A stretch of 21,465 nucleotides of DNA from JBEKEX01 sp050013615 (GTDB lineage Bacteria > Chloroflexota > Anaerolineae > Anaerolineales > Anaerolineaceae). Position 1 is the first letter of the stretch. Each line of letters opens with the position of its first letter. Location of the stretch: contig JBEKEX010000016.1 in the NCBI GenBank assembly GCA_050013615.1, positions 1-21,465 of the forward strand. Reading direction: 5' to 3'. Positions 7,275 through 13,635 of this stretch are shown in pieces. The notes under the pieces were generated by a model, which was not told the DNA's origin, did no database searches, and saw only the letters and a list, made by a program, of their open reading frames with translations. The translations under genes were made by a program, and so were the position numbers.

Positions 7275-8252
7275 ATGAAACGTACTTTGTTCTTTACTTC
7301 GATCTTTGTTTGCCTGGCACTGCTGCTGGGCGCGTGCGGCGCGGCAGCCCCCACTGCCACTCTTACACCACTTGCAACTTCCATTCCCGTGGCAACTCAG
7401 ACTCCCACAACTGCCGCCATCACCCTGACCGACGGACTGCAGCGCTCGGTCACCCTGGCCGGCCCGGCGCAGCGCGTGGTGTCCCTGGCACCTTCCAACA
7501 CGGAGATTTTGTTTGCCATCAGCGCCGGTGTGCAGGTGGTGGGGCGTGATGAATTTTCCGATTACCCCACAGAAGCCAAGTCGCTGCCCAGCGTGGGTGG
7601 CTCGATGAGCAACTACAACCTGGAAGCCATCGCTGCCCTGCACCCCGACCTGGTGCTGGCTGCCCAGATCAACACCCAAGACCAGGTGAAGGCCATCGAG
7701 AACCTGGGTATCACGGTCTACTACCTGGCCAACCCGACCGATCTGAATGGGTTGTATGCCAACCTGGAGACCGTTGGCGAGCTGACCGGTCATTCCAGCG
7801 ACGCCGCAACATTGGTAGCCAGCCTGCAGCAGCGGGTCAGCAAAGTGGAGGATGCTTTGGCGAATGTGACTCAGAAACCACTGGTCTACTATGAACTGGA
7901 CGGCACCGATCCGGCCAAACCCTGGACGCCCGGCCCCAACACCTTTTTGACCCAGCTGGTCAAGCTGGCCGGCGGGCGCAGTGTGGGTGAAGCACTCACC
8001 AGCGATTACGCCCAGATCAGCCTGGAAGACCTGCTGGTACAGAACCCGGATATCATCCTGCTGGGCGATGCGGCGTATGGCACCACGGCCGCTCAGGTGA
8101 TGCAGCGTACCGGTTGGTCGACACTGGCCGCTGTCAAGGCGAACAAGATCTACGCTTTCGACGACAATCTGATCAGCCGCCCCGGGCCGCGCATGATCGA
8201 CGGTCTGGAAGCGCTGGCCAAGCTGCTGCATCCGGAAGTGTTCGGACAATAA
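7275..8252 (+). CDS. btuF: Vitamin B12 ABC transporter, substrate-binding lipoprotein
   Basis: Captures cobalamin outside the membrane and delivers it to the permease. The 325-residue protein starts with a lipoprotein signal (MKRTLFFTSIFVCLALLLGAC; lipobox LGAC, acylated C21), then a Thr/Ala/Pro-rich spacer, then a periplasmic-binding-protein type III (BtuF/FhuD) domain. Visible family features are RVVSLAPSNTEILFAI, VGRDEFSDYP, LEAIAALHPDLVLA, the mid-domain helix and the C-terminal NKIYAFDDNLISRPGPRMIDGLEALA. The ATG at 7275 is chosen because it places the signal peptide at the N-terminus; an in-frame TTG upstream would add 18 non-signal residues. The same fold binds haem and siderophores, but the cobalamin riboswitch upstream points to B12. 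btuC follows after 71 bases. Confidence 0.9.
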   Translation: MKRTLFFTSIFVCLALLLGACGAAAPTATLTPLATSIPVATQTPTTAAITLTDGLQRSVTLAGPAQRVVSLAPSNTEILFAISAGVQVVGRDEFSDYPTEAKSLPSVGGSMSNYNLEAIAALHPDLVLAAQINTQDQVKAIENLGITVYYLANPTDLNGLYANLETVGELTGHSSDAATLVASLQQRVSKVEDALANVTQKPLVYYELDGTDPAKPWTPGPNTFLTQLVKLAGGRSVGEALTSDYAQISLEDLLVQNPDIILLGDAAYGTTAAQVMQRTGWSTLAAVKANKIYAFDDNLISRPGPRMIDGLEALAKLLHPEVFGQ

Positions 8253-8323
8253 CACCATTGCAAAGCACGCAACGCGGCAGGGCACCCAAATCACTCTGCC
8301 GCGAGCGCCTTTGTTACTTATCT

Positions 8324-9340
8324 ATGGCAAAATCCATCCGCCCTTACCTGGCCAACCTGCTCGTGCTGCTGATCGCCATCGTTTTCAGCGTGGCGGTGGG
8401 CAGCGTATTCATCTCGCCGCTTGACGTGGTGCGTGTGCTGTTCCGCCAACCGGCCCTCTACGGCGATACGCAAACCTTCAACACCATCATCTTCAGCCTG
8501 CGTCTGCCGCGCACGCTGCTCATGCTGCTGGTGGGCGCGGCGCTGGGCGGCAGCGGTGCCTCTTACCAAGGCCTGTTCCGCAACCCGTTGGCCGATCCTT
8601 ATCTGATCGGTGTTGCGAGCGGGGCCGGGCTGGGGGCGGTGCTGGCAATGACGCTGGGTTTCCCGTATACCACCCTGGGATTGCTGGCGGTGCCGCTGGC
8701 GGCATTCGCGGGAGCCGTGGTTACTGTGTTCATTGTCTACGAACTGGCGCGTGTGGGGCGTACCGTGCCAACCACCAACCTGATCCTGGCCGGTGTGGCG
8801 GCCAGTGCGTTTGCCACCGCATTGACTTCCTTTTTGGTGATTAATGCCACCGGCGAGCTGCATCGCGCTCTGATTTGGCTGCTGGGCGGCACCACGTTCA
8901 GCGGCTGGCAGCCGGTGCTTGCTATCCTGCCCTATATCATCCTTGGCCTAGGCACCTTGCTGACGGTGGGGCATGCCTTGAACGTGCTCCAGTTCGGTGA
9001 CGAGCAGGCCAAGCAGCTCGGCGTCCCGGTGGAGCGCGTGCGGCTGATCGTGGTGGTGGCAGCTTCCCTGACGACCGCCGCGGCGGTGGCCTTTGCCGGC
9101 ATCATCGGTTTCATCGGCCTGATCGTGCCGCATCTGATGCGGTTGCTGTGGGGCGGAGATTACCGGCGCCTGCTTCCGCTTTCTATCATAGGCGGGGCAA
9201 CGCTGCTGCTGCTTTCTGATATCCTGGCACGCGTGGTGATGGCACCGCAGGAACTACCGGTGGGCATCATCACGGCGCTGGCCGGGGCGCCCTTCTTCTT
9301 CTGGGTGCTGCGCCGTGCCAAGCAGCAGAATTACTGGTGA
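8324..9340 (+). CDS. btuC: Vitamin B12 ABC transporter permease
   Basis: FecCD/BtuC-family membrane subunit, 338 residues, made of about ten hydrophobic helices that form the translocation pore. Family signatures are clear: LRLPRTLLMLLVGAALGGSG, YQGLFRNPLADPYLIGVASG, the cytoplasmic coupling region QLGVPVERVRL, then FAGIIGFIGLIVPHLMRLLW and LPVGIITALAGAPFFFWVLRR. The ATG at 8324 gives a short cytoplasmic tail before the first helix, as in E. coli BtuC. The frame stays open upstream but that part is the 3' end of btuF in another frame. No good ribosome binding site is visible, so the start is slightly uncertain. The stop codon overlaps the start of the ATPase gene, indicating translational coupling. 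Specificity for B12 rests on the riboswitch and on btuF. Confidence 0.92.
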   Translation: MAKSIRPYLANLLVLLIAIVFSVAVGSVFISPLDVVRVLFRQPALYGDTQTFNTIIFSLRLPRTLLMLLVGAALGGSGASYQGLFRNPLADPYLIGVASGAGLGAVLAMTLGFPYTTLGLLAVPLAAFAGAVVTVFIVYELARVGRTVPTTNLILAGVAASAFATALTSFLVINATGELHRALIWLLGGTTFSGWQPVLAILPYIILGLGTLLTVGHALNVLQFGDEQAKQLGVPVERVRLIVVVAASLTTAAAVAFAGIIGFIGLIVPHLMRLLWGGDYRRLLPLSIIGGATLLLLSDILARVVMAPQELPVGIITALAGAPFFFWVLRRAKQQNYW

Positions 9341-10113
9341 GCCCTATGTTGAGTGTCCAGAACCTTTCCGTTCGTTATGATGGCCGGCTCGTCCTGGAAG
9401 GCGTCAGCTTCGAGCTGCCGCGCGGGCACATGTTGGGCGTGATCGGCCCCAACGGAGCGGGGAAGACGACCCTCATCCGCGCCATCAGCGGTGTTGTGCC
9501 TCCTGTCAGTGGCACGCTGGAAGTGGAAGGCCAAAACCTGGCCAGGCTTTCTTCCCAACAGCGGGCACGGAAAATGGCTGTGGTGCCCCAGGCGCGCAAC
9601 CTGCCCCCGGCCTTCACGGCTTGGGAAATTGTGTTGCTGGGACGCACTCCCTACCTGAACTGGCTGGGGACGCTTTCAGAACGGGACGAGACCATCTGCC
9701 GCCAGGCCATGGAACGCACCAGCACGCTCGAATTGGCGGAACGGCACATTGGCGAGCTTTCTGGTGGCGAGCAGCAACGGATATTGCTGGCGCGCGCCCT
9801 GGCGCAGCAGGCTCCCCTGCTGCTGTTGGATGAACCCACCACGCATCTGGACCTGCATTACCAATACAGCTTGATGGATCAGGTGCAGACGCTGGTGCAC
9901 CAGGACGGTATGACCGTGCTGGTGGCGCTGCACGACTTGAACCTGGCAGCCCGTTACTGCGACCTGTTGATGCTGCTGGTGGGGGGAAAGATATCCATTT
10001 TTGGCGCACCCGATGAGGTGTTGAAGGCGGATGTGCTCAGCCCGGCCTTTGGATTGACGCTGGAAGTGCTGCGGCCTGAAGGCAACGGAACGCTGGTCAT
10101 CCCCAAGCTATAA
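9337..10113 (+). CDS. btuD: Vitamin B12 ABC transporter ATP-binding protein
   Basis: Hydrolyses ATP to power the BtuC pore. The 258-residue protein has a complete nucleotide-binding domain: Walker A GPNGAGKTT (37-45), Q-loop region, signature LSGGEQQR (141-148), Walker B LLLLDEPT with D165 and E166, and switch histidine H199 in ALHDLN. The GTG at 9337 overlaps the btuC stop (GTGA), typical of coupled ABC subunits. An ATG three codons later (9346) has GGTGA just upstream and is an equally good start. FecE and FhuC are similar, so the B12 assignment depends on the operon. No terminator is visible between this gene and murJ. Confidence 0.92.
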   Translation: MSPMLSVQNLSVRYDGRLVLEGVSFELPRGHMLGVIGPNGAGKTTLIRAISGVVPPVSGTLEVEGQNLARLSSQQRARKMAVVPQARNLPPAFTAWEIVLLGRTPYLNWLGTLSERDETICRQAMERTSTLELAERHIGELSGGEQQRILLARALAQQAPLLLLDEPTTHLDLHYQYSLMDQVQTLVHQDGMTVLVALHDLNLAARYCDLLMLLVGGKISIFGAPDEVLKADVLSPAFGLTLEVLRPEGNGTLVIPKL

Positions 10114-10154
10114 CCTCCCTTGTAAAATGGTGAGAACATAATCTCCCGCCCCCA

Positions 10155-10167
10155 GTTAAAGTATAAT
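10155..10167 (+). promoter_or_regulatory. murJ promoter (-10 box), probable leaderless start
   Basis: GTTAAAGTATAAT contains a perfect -10 box at 10162-10167, and the murJ ATG begins only 7 bases later. A start site 6-8 bases after the -10 would coincide with the ATG, giving a message with essentially no leader. The -35 region is poor. The same 13 bases recur at 17550-17562 before the secreted repeat protein. Confidence 0.65.
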
Positions 10168-10174
10168 CATTTCC

Positions 10175-11791
10175 ATGGAACCCCCCGTCGAAGCCAGTTC
10201 AGCCAACCGACAGATCGCCCGCGCCGCCGGCACGGTGATGGCGGCGTACCTGGCGACCAAGGTGCTGGGTATCCTATCCACCATCCTGATCGCCCGCACG
10301 TTCGGCACCGGCCCGGATAATGATGCTTACGTCGCTGCCAACCGTTTTGCCGAGATCCTGTTCAACCTGGGGGCAGGCGGGGCGCTGGCTTCTGCTTTCA
10401 TCCCAATGCTGACTCAGTACATCACCAAGGATGATCGACCGGGTGTGTGGCGTTTTGCCTCCGCCATCAGCAACATCGTGTCCACGGTGCTGGTCACGTT
10501 CAGCGTCATCTCAATGATCTTTGCTCCCTGGATCGTCAGCAACATTTTGGCACCCGGTTACACGGATGCCTACCGTTTCAATTTGTGCGTGGCGCTGCTG
10601 CGCATACAACTCCCTTCGGTGGTGCTGTTCGGAATCAGTATCCTGGTAACGAGCATCCTCAATGCCCACCAACATTTTCTTTTCCCTGCCATCGCGCCGG
10701 CGATGTACTCGCTGGGGCAGATCATCGGCATTTGGGTGCTGTCGCCTTCCATGGGCGTTTACGGGCTGGCATGGGGCGTGGTGCTGGGGGCGGGACTGCA
10801 TCTATTGGTGCAGGTGCCGAACCTGCTACGACTGAGCGAGCGGCGTTACCAATTGGGCTATGGACTGCACCTGCCGGAAGTGCGCGAGACGGCTTTGTTG
10901 ATCGCACCGCGGCTGGTGGGCGTCATGGCCGTGCAAGTCAACTTCCTGGTCAGCACCGCCATCGCTTCTCATATGGTGGACGGGAGCGTGACGGCCATCT
11001 ACCTGGCATTCACCCTCATGTTGATGCCGGAAGCTACCATTGCCCAGGCAGCAGCCACCGCCGCCTTGCCGACTTTTTCGGCACAGGTAACCCGGGGAAG
11101 AGAAGACGAGATGCGGAGGTCGCTGGCGGCGACGCTGCGTGTTGTCCTGCTGCTTACCCTGCCAGCTATGCTGGGGTTGATCCTGCTGCGCTATCCGCTG
11201 ATAGAATTCCTCTTCCAATTTCACTCATTCACCGCAGCTTCCACTGAGCTGGTTGCTTGGGCGCTGCTGTGGTATTCCGTGGGTCTGATCGGGCATTCGG
11301 TGGTGGAAGTGGTCAGCCGGGCATTCTACGCCCTGCATGACACGCGCACCCCAGTCACCATTGGCGTGGCAGCCATGGCGCTGAATGTGGGCATGAGCTA
11401 TGGCTTTTCCTGGCTGTTTGCCCAGGTCGGCTGGATGCCCCACGGCGGGTTGGCGCTGGCCATGTCGGCCGCAACAGCGTTGGAGATGGTGGTCTTGTTG
11501 ATCTTTATGCGCTGGCGGTTGAATGGCTTGCAGGGTCGGACGATCGGGGATGCGATTTGGAAGGGCGCGATCGGCACGCTTGTCATGTCGGCTGCGATAT
11601 GGGGCTGGCTGCAACTCGCCCAAGGACATTCGGCAGTGTGGGTCAGCCTGGGCGGCATTGGGTTGGGGATGCTGGTCTATGGACTGGCATTGCTGGCGCT
11701 GCGCGTGCCCGAAGTTTCGAGGATACTATCGCTGGCCTCCGGAGCGATCAGACGGCTGTTCCGGCGTAAGGGGTCTGGCGGACTTAAGTAG
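10175..11791 (+). CDS. murJ: Lipid II flippase MurJ (MviN)
   Basis: Flips the peptidoglycan precursor lipid II across the cytoplasmic membrane. The 538-residue protein belongs to the MOP/MATE-like superfamily, with about 14 hydrophobic segments. It opens with the MurJ pattern: a short polar tail, TVMAAYLATKVLGILSTILI, FGTGPDNDAYVAANRFAEI and NLGAGGALASAFIPML. Later landmarks are LRIQLPSVVLFGIS, LPTFSAQ, and SRAFYALHDTRTPVTIG, one of the most conserved MurJ stretches. The ATG at 10175 has no ribosome binding site but lies immediately after a TATAAT box, consistent with leaderless translation. A GNAT gene follows after 20 bases. A general O-antigen/teichoic flippase is less likely given the DTRTPV motif. 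Confidence 0.93.
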   Translation: MEPPVEASSANRQIARAAGTVMAAYLATKVLGILSTILIARTFGTGPDNDAYVAANRFAEILFNLGAGGALASAFIPMLTQYITKDDRPGVWRFASAISNIVSTVLVTFSVISMIFAPWIVSNILAPGYTDAYRFNLCVALLRIQLPSVVLFGISILVTSILNAHQHFLFPAIAPAMYSLGQIIGIWVLSPSMGVYGLAWGVVLGAGLHLLVQVPNLLRLSERRYQLGYGLHLPEVRETALLIAPRLVGVMAVQVNFLVSTAIASHMVDGSVTAIYLAFTLMLMPEATIAQAAATAALPTFSAQVTRGREDEMRRSLAATLRVVLLLTLPAMLGLILLRYPLIEFLFQFHSFTAASTELVAWALLWYSVGLIGHSVVEVVSRAFYALHDTRTPVTIGVAAMALNVGMSYGFSWLFAQVGWMPHGGLALAMSAATALEMVVLLIFMRWRLNGLQGRTIGDAIWKGAIGTLVMSAAIWGWLQLAQGHSAVWVSLGGIGLGMLVYGLALLALRVPEVSRILSLASGAIRRLFRRKGSGGLK

Positions 11792-11811
11792 AAAAAGAAA
11801 GTATCAGGCCT

Positions 11812-12447
11812 ATGCGAGCGGGAAAATTGCTGATCCGGCACGCAATTCCAGAAGATGCGGTAGTAGCTGCGGATCTCATTGCCATGACGATGGGCGCGTT
11901 CGGCGACCAGGCCTTGGGGTTTGGCGAGCGTGGTCGAACGCTGCAGGCCCTGCGGCGATTTTTCGTGCAGCGCTTCAGCCGCTTCAGCCATGATGCAGCC
12001 TGGATCGCTTTTGTGGATGACCGCCCCGCTGGCTTGCTGCTGGGGTTCCCCGGACGGGAATATCTTCGCCGCAACGCCGTGCTGGCCTGGCAGGTGTGGG
12101 GCGTCTATGGCGTGATCGATGCGCTGCGTTTGATCGGGCTTTCGACCAGCCTGGCGCAAAGCAAGGAGACCGAGCGGGACGAGTTCTACATCGACCATAT
12201 TGCTGTGTTCCCCGATTTCCAGCGGCAGGGCATCGGCCGAGAGCTGTTGTCCTGGGCGGAAACACTGGCAGCGCAGAACGGGCTGAAGCGCCTCTCGCTG
12301 ATCGTGGAACGCGGTAACGAGCCGGCCCATGCCCTGTATCGGGCGGTGGGATTTCAGATCGTCGAAACGCACCCTGCTTCGGAAGATTATCAAAAGCGGT
12401 TCCACACGCCCGGCTTCGACCGCATGGTCAAGGTGATGTCTGGTTAA
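11812..12447 (+). CDS. GNAT-family N-acetyltransferase
   Basis: Predicted acetyl-CoA-dependent N-acetyltransferase of 211 residues; the substrate is unknown. The GNAT fold shows in the N-terminal LLIRHAIPEDAVVAADLI, the central strand IDHIAVFPDFQ, the acetyl-CoA pyrophosphate loop QRQGIGREL (137-145, Q/RxxGxG), and the motif B region NEPAHALYRAVGFQIVET. Residues 50-115 contain an insert rich in aromatic and hydrophobic residues (VWGVYGVIDALRLIG), seen in some stand-alone GNATs. It starts 20 bases after murJ and precedes the SagB-type gene by 50 bases, so the three are probably co-transcribed. There is no evidence of a toxin-antitoxin or ribosomal (Rim) role. Confidence 0.85.
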   Translation: MRAGKLLIRHAIPEDAVVAADLIAMTMGAFGDQALGFGERGRTLQALRRFFVQRFSRFSHDAAWIAFVDDRPAGLLLGFPGREYLRRNAVLAWQVWGVYGVIDALRLIGLSTSLAQSKETERDEFYIDHIAVFPDFQRQGIGRELLSWAETLAAQNGLKRLSLIVERGNEPAHALYRAVGFQIVETHPASEDYQKRFHTPGFDRMVKVMSG

Positions 12448-12497
12448 TAAGAACGAAAGAAGTTAAGACGGCAAATTTCGAACAAGGAGCTGAAGGT

Positions 12498-13232
12498 ATG
12501 TCAGAAGAAAGTGTCAAGCAATTTCTAAAAGACAGCCAGCACGTGCGGCTGGAAGAAACCCACCAGAAACAGGGCTTACCGTTGCCCGCTTATGAAGAGC
12601 CGATACCGGCGAGAGCCAAACTTATCCCACTGCCCAAACCGGAAACGATCAAGCTGCCGCCGGCCGATTTGCGCCAGGTGATGGAGAAGCGCGCCACCCT
12701 GCGCAAATACCAGGAAACGCCGTTGACCCTGGAGGAGTTGGCCTATTTGCTATGGCTAACTCAGGGGATCAAAGAGGTCACGCCGGCCAAGCTGACCCGC
12801 CGCACGGTGCCCTCGGCTGGGTCACGCCATCCCTTCGAGACCTATCTGCTGGTCAACCGGGTGAAGGGACTGGAGACGGGCTTGTACCGTTACATCGCAT
12901 CCCAACACGCGGTTTGTAAACTCGACGGCGAGGAAAAGGTGGAGGAGATCACCAACGCCTGCGGCCAGCAGACACACGTGCGCAACAGTGCGGTCACGTT
13001 CATTTGGGTGGCGGTGCCGGAGCGCACAGCATGGCGTTATGGGGACCGAGCTTATCGTTATATTTTCCTAGATGCGGGGCACGTTTGCCAGAACCTGTAC
13101 CTGGCGGCCGAGTCGATCGGCTGCGGCGTGTGTGCCGTCGACGCCTTCGACGATGACCTGCTCAATGCCGCGGTCGGTGTGGATGGTGAAACGCAACTAT
13201 CGCTCTATGTCGGAACGGTTGGAAAGCGATAG
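12498..13232 (+). CDS. SagB-type nitroreductase-fold oxidoreductase
   Basis: FMN-dependent oxidoreductase of the nitroreductase superfamily, SagB/ThcOx-type branch; 244 residues. Visible features are VMEKRATLRKYQETPLTLEELAYLLWLTQGI near the N-terminus, the SagB-typical RRTVPSAGSRHPFETYLLVN, YRYIFLDAGHVCQNLYLAAESIGCG, and a C-terminal LYVGTVGKR. The RxTxPSAGxxHP segment places it with SagB-like enzymes rather than classical NfsB. SagB in streptolysin-type clusters dehydrogenates azolines, but no YcaO, precursor peptide or McbC-like partner is visible nearby. A housekeeping redox role is as likely. AAGGAG lies upstream of the ATG. Confidence 0.85.
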   Translation: MSEESVKQFLKDSQHVRLEETHQKQGLPLPAYEEPIPARAKLIPLPKPETIKLPPADLRQVMEKRATLRKYQETPLTLEELAYLLWLTQGIKEVTPAKLTRRTVPSAGSRHPFETYLLVNRVKGLETGLYRYIASQHAVCKLDGEEKVEEITNACGQQTHVRNSAVTFIWVAVPERTAWRYGDRAYRYIFLDAGHVCQNLYLAAESIGCGVCAVDAFDDDLLNAAVGVDGETQLSLYVGTVGKR

Positions 13233-13250
13233 TTTCGTACGGAAGACAGG

Positions 13251-13259
13251 TTATCCACA
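13251..13259 (+). promoter_or_regulatory. Consensus DnaA box
   Basis: TTATCCACA is a perfect match to the high-affinity DnaA 9-mer, 18 bases past the SagB-type gene and about 380 bases upstream of dnaE, with TTTTTT adjoining. It is the only exact copy I noticed in the neighbourhood, so it is not an origin by itself. It could be chance or a DnaA regulatory site. Confidence 0.4.
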
Positions 13260-13275
13260 GTTTTTTAAGCATATC

Positions 13276-13307
13276 GCCCGCTTTACACGCTTGAATGTAA
13301 GGCGGGC
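13276..13307 (+). terminator. Hairpin after the SagB-type gene, possible terminator
   Basis: A 12-bp stem with one G-U pair (13276-13287 with 13296-13307, 8-base loop) follows the SagB-type gene by 43 bases. The downstream bases are TTGACTTAG, so the T-run is weak. It may act as a terminator or as a 3' stabiliser for the murJ-GNAT-SagB message. Confidence 0.45.
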
Positions 13308-13365
13308 TTGACTTAGAATGTTAAGGTATCGCGAAATTAACAGATCAATCTGCTGAAGCTTTTAT

Positions 13366-13541
13366 TTGTCATTGCGAGCCACTTTGGCCTGCCCCCGTTC
13401 TATGGGGGCCTGCCCCCGTTCTTTGGGGGCCTGCCCTCATTTGTTGGGGGTCGCGGCGACCCTTTACAGGGCTTAGCAATCTCTGTCTTGAAAGGAGATT
13501 GCCTCGAGGTTTGGAAAAGCGCAAACCTCTCGCAATGACAA
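13366..13541. repeat. Structured intergenic repeat element (MITE/REP-like)
   Basis: The element is bounded by a perfect 13-bp inverted repeat: TTGTCATTGCGAG (13366-13378) and CTCGCAATGACAA (13529-13541). Inside are further hairpins: GGGTCGC/GCGACCC (13448-13462), GCAATCTC/GAGATTGC (13476-13502) and GAGGTTTG/CAAACCTC (13506-13529). No coding frame is convincing. Ends of the TCATTGCGAG...CTCGCAATGA type are familiar to me from dispersed non-coding repeats in several bacterial phyla; that is recollection, not a search. It probably exists in many copies in this genome. Confidence 0.75.
13386..13448. repeat. Three tandem 21-bp units, each a small hairpin
   Basis: Units begin at 13386, 13407 and 13428 with GGCCTGCCC. 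The first two differ by one base (GTTCTATGGG versus GTTCTTTGGG); the third is diverged (TCATTTGTTGGG). In the first two, CCCCC and GGGGG flank a 7-base loop, so each unit can fold. The array lies in the left half of the larger repeat element. Confidence 0.8.
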
Positions 13542-13575
13542 CTTGCCTATTCTGCAAGGCGGGGTGATCTTTAAT

Positions 13576-13591
13576 TGGCACAAAAATTGCT
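13576..13591 (+). promoter_or_regulatory. Sigma-54-like -24/-12 match upstream of dnaE
   Basis: TGGCAC, 5 bases, TTGCT has GG and GC dinucleotides exactly 12 bases apart, as in the sigma-54 consensus. It lies 44 bases upstream of the dnaE ATG. A sigma-54 promoter for a replicative polymerase would be unexpected, and I do not know that this organism has RpoN, so chance is a serious alternative. Confidence 0.25.
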
Positions 13592-13635
13592 GTGGGGTTT
13601 CTTAGCAGAGTGTCTTGTTTACAGGTAGCGTCGCT

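Noticed and set aside
7254..8294. 346-codon open frame on the minus strand over btuF
   Set aside because: It mirrors btuF exactly, has no recognisable domain, and would run through the start of the B12 transport gene.
13366..13541. CRISPR array
   Set aside because: The 21-bp units are directly adjacent with no spacers and are themselves hairpins; there are no cas genes.
13233..13635. Replication origin near dnaE
   Set aside because: There is only one exact DnaA box, no clustered boxes or long AT-rich unwinding region, and no dnaA or dnaN beside it.
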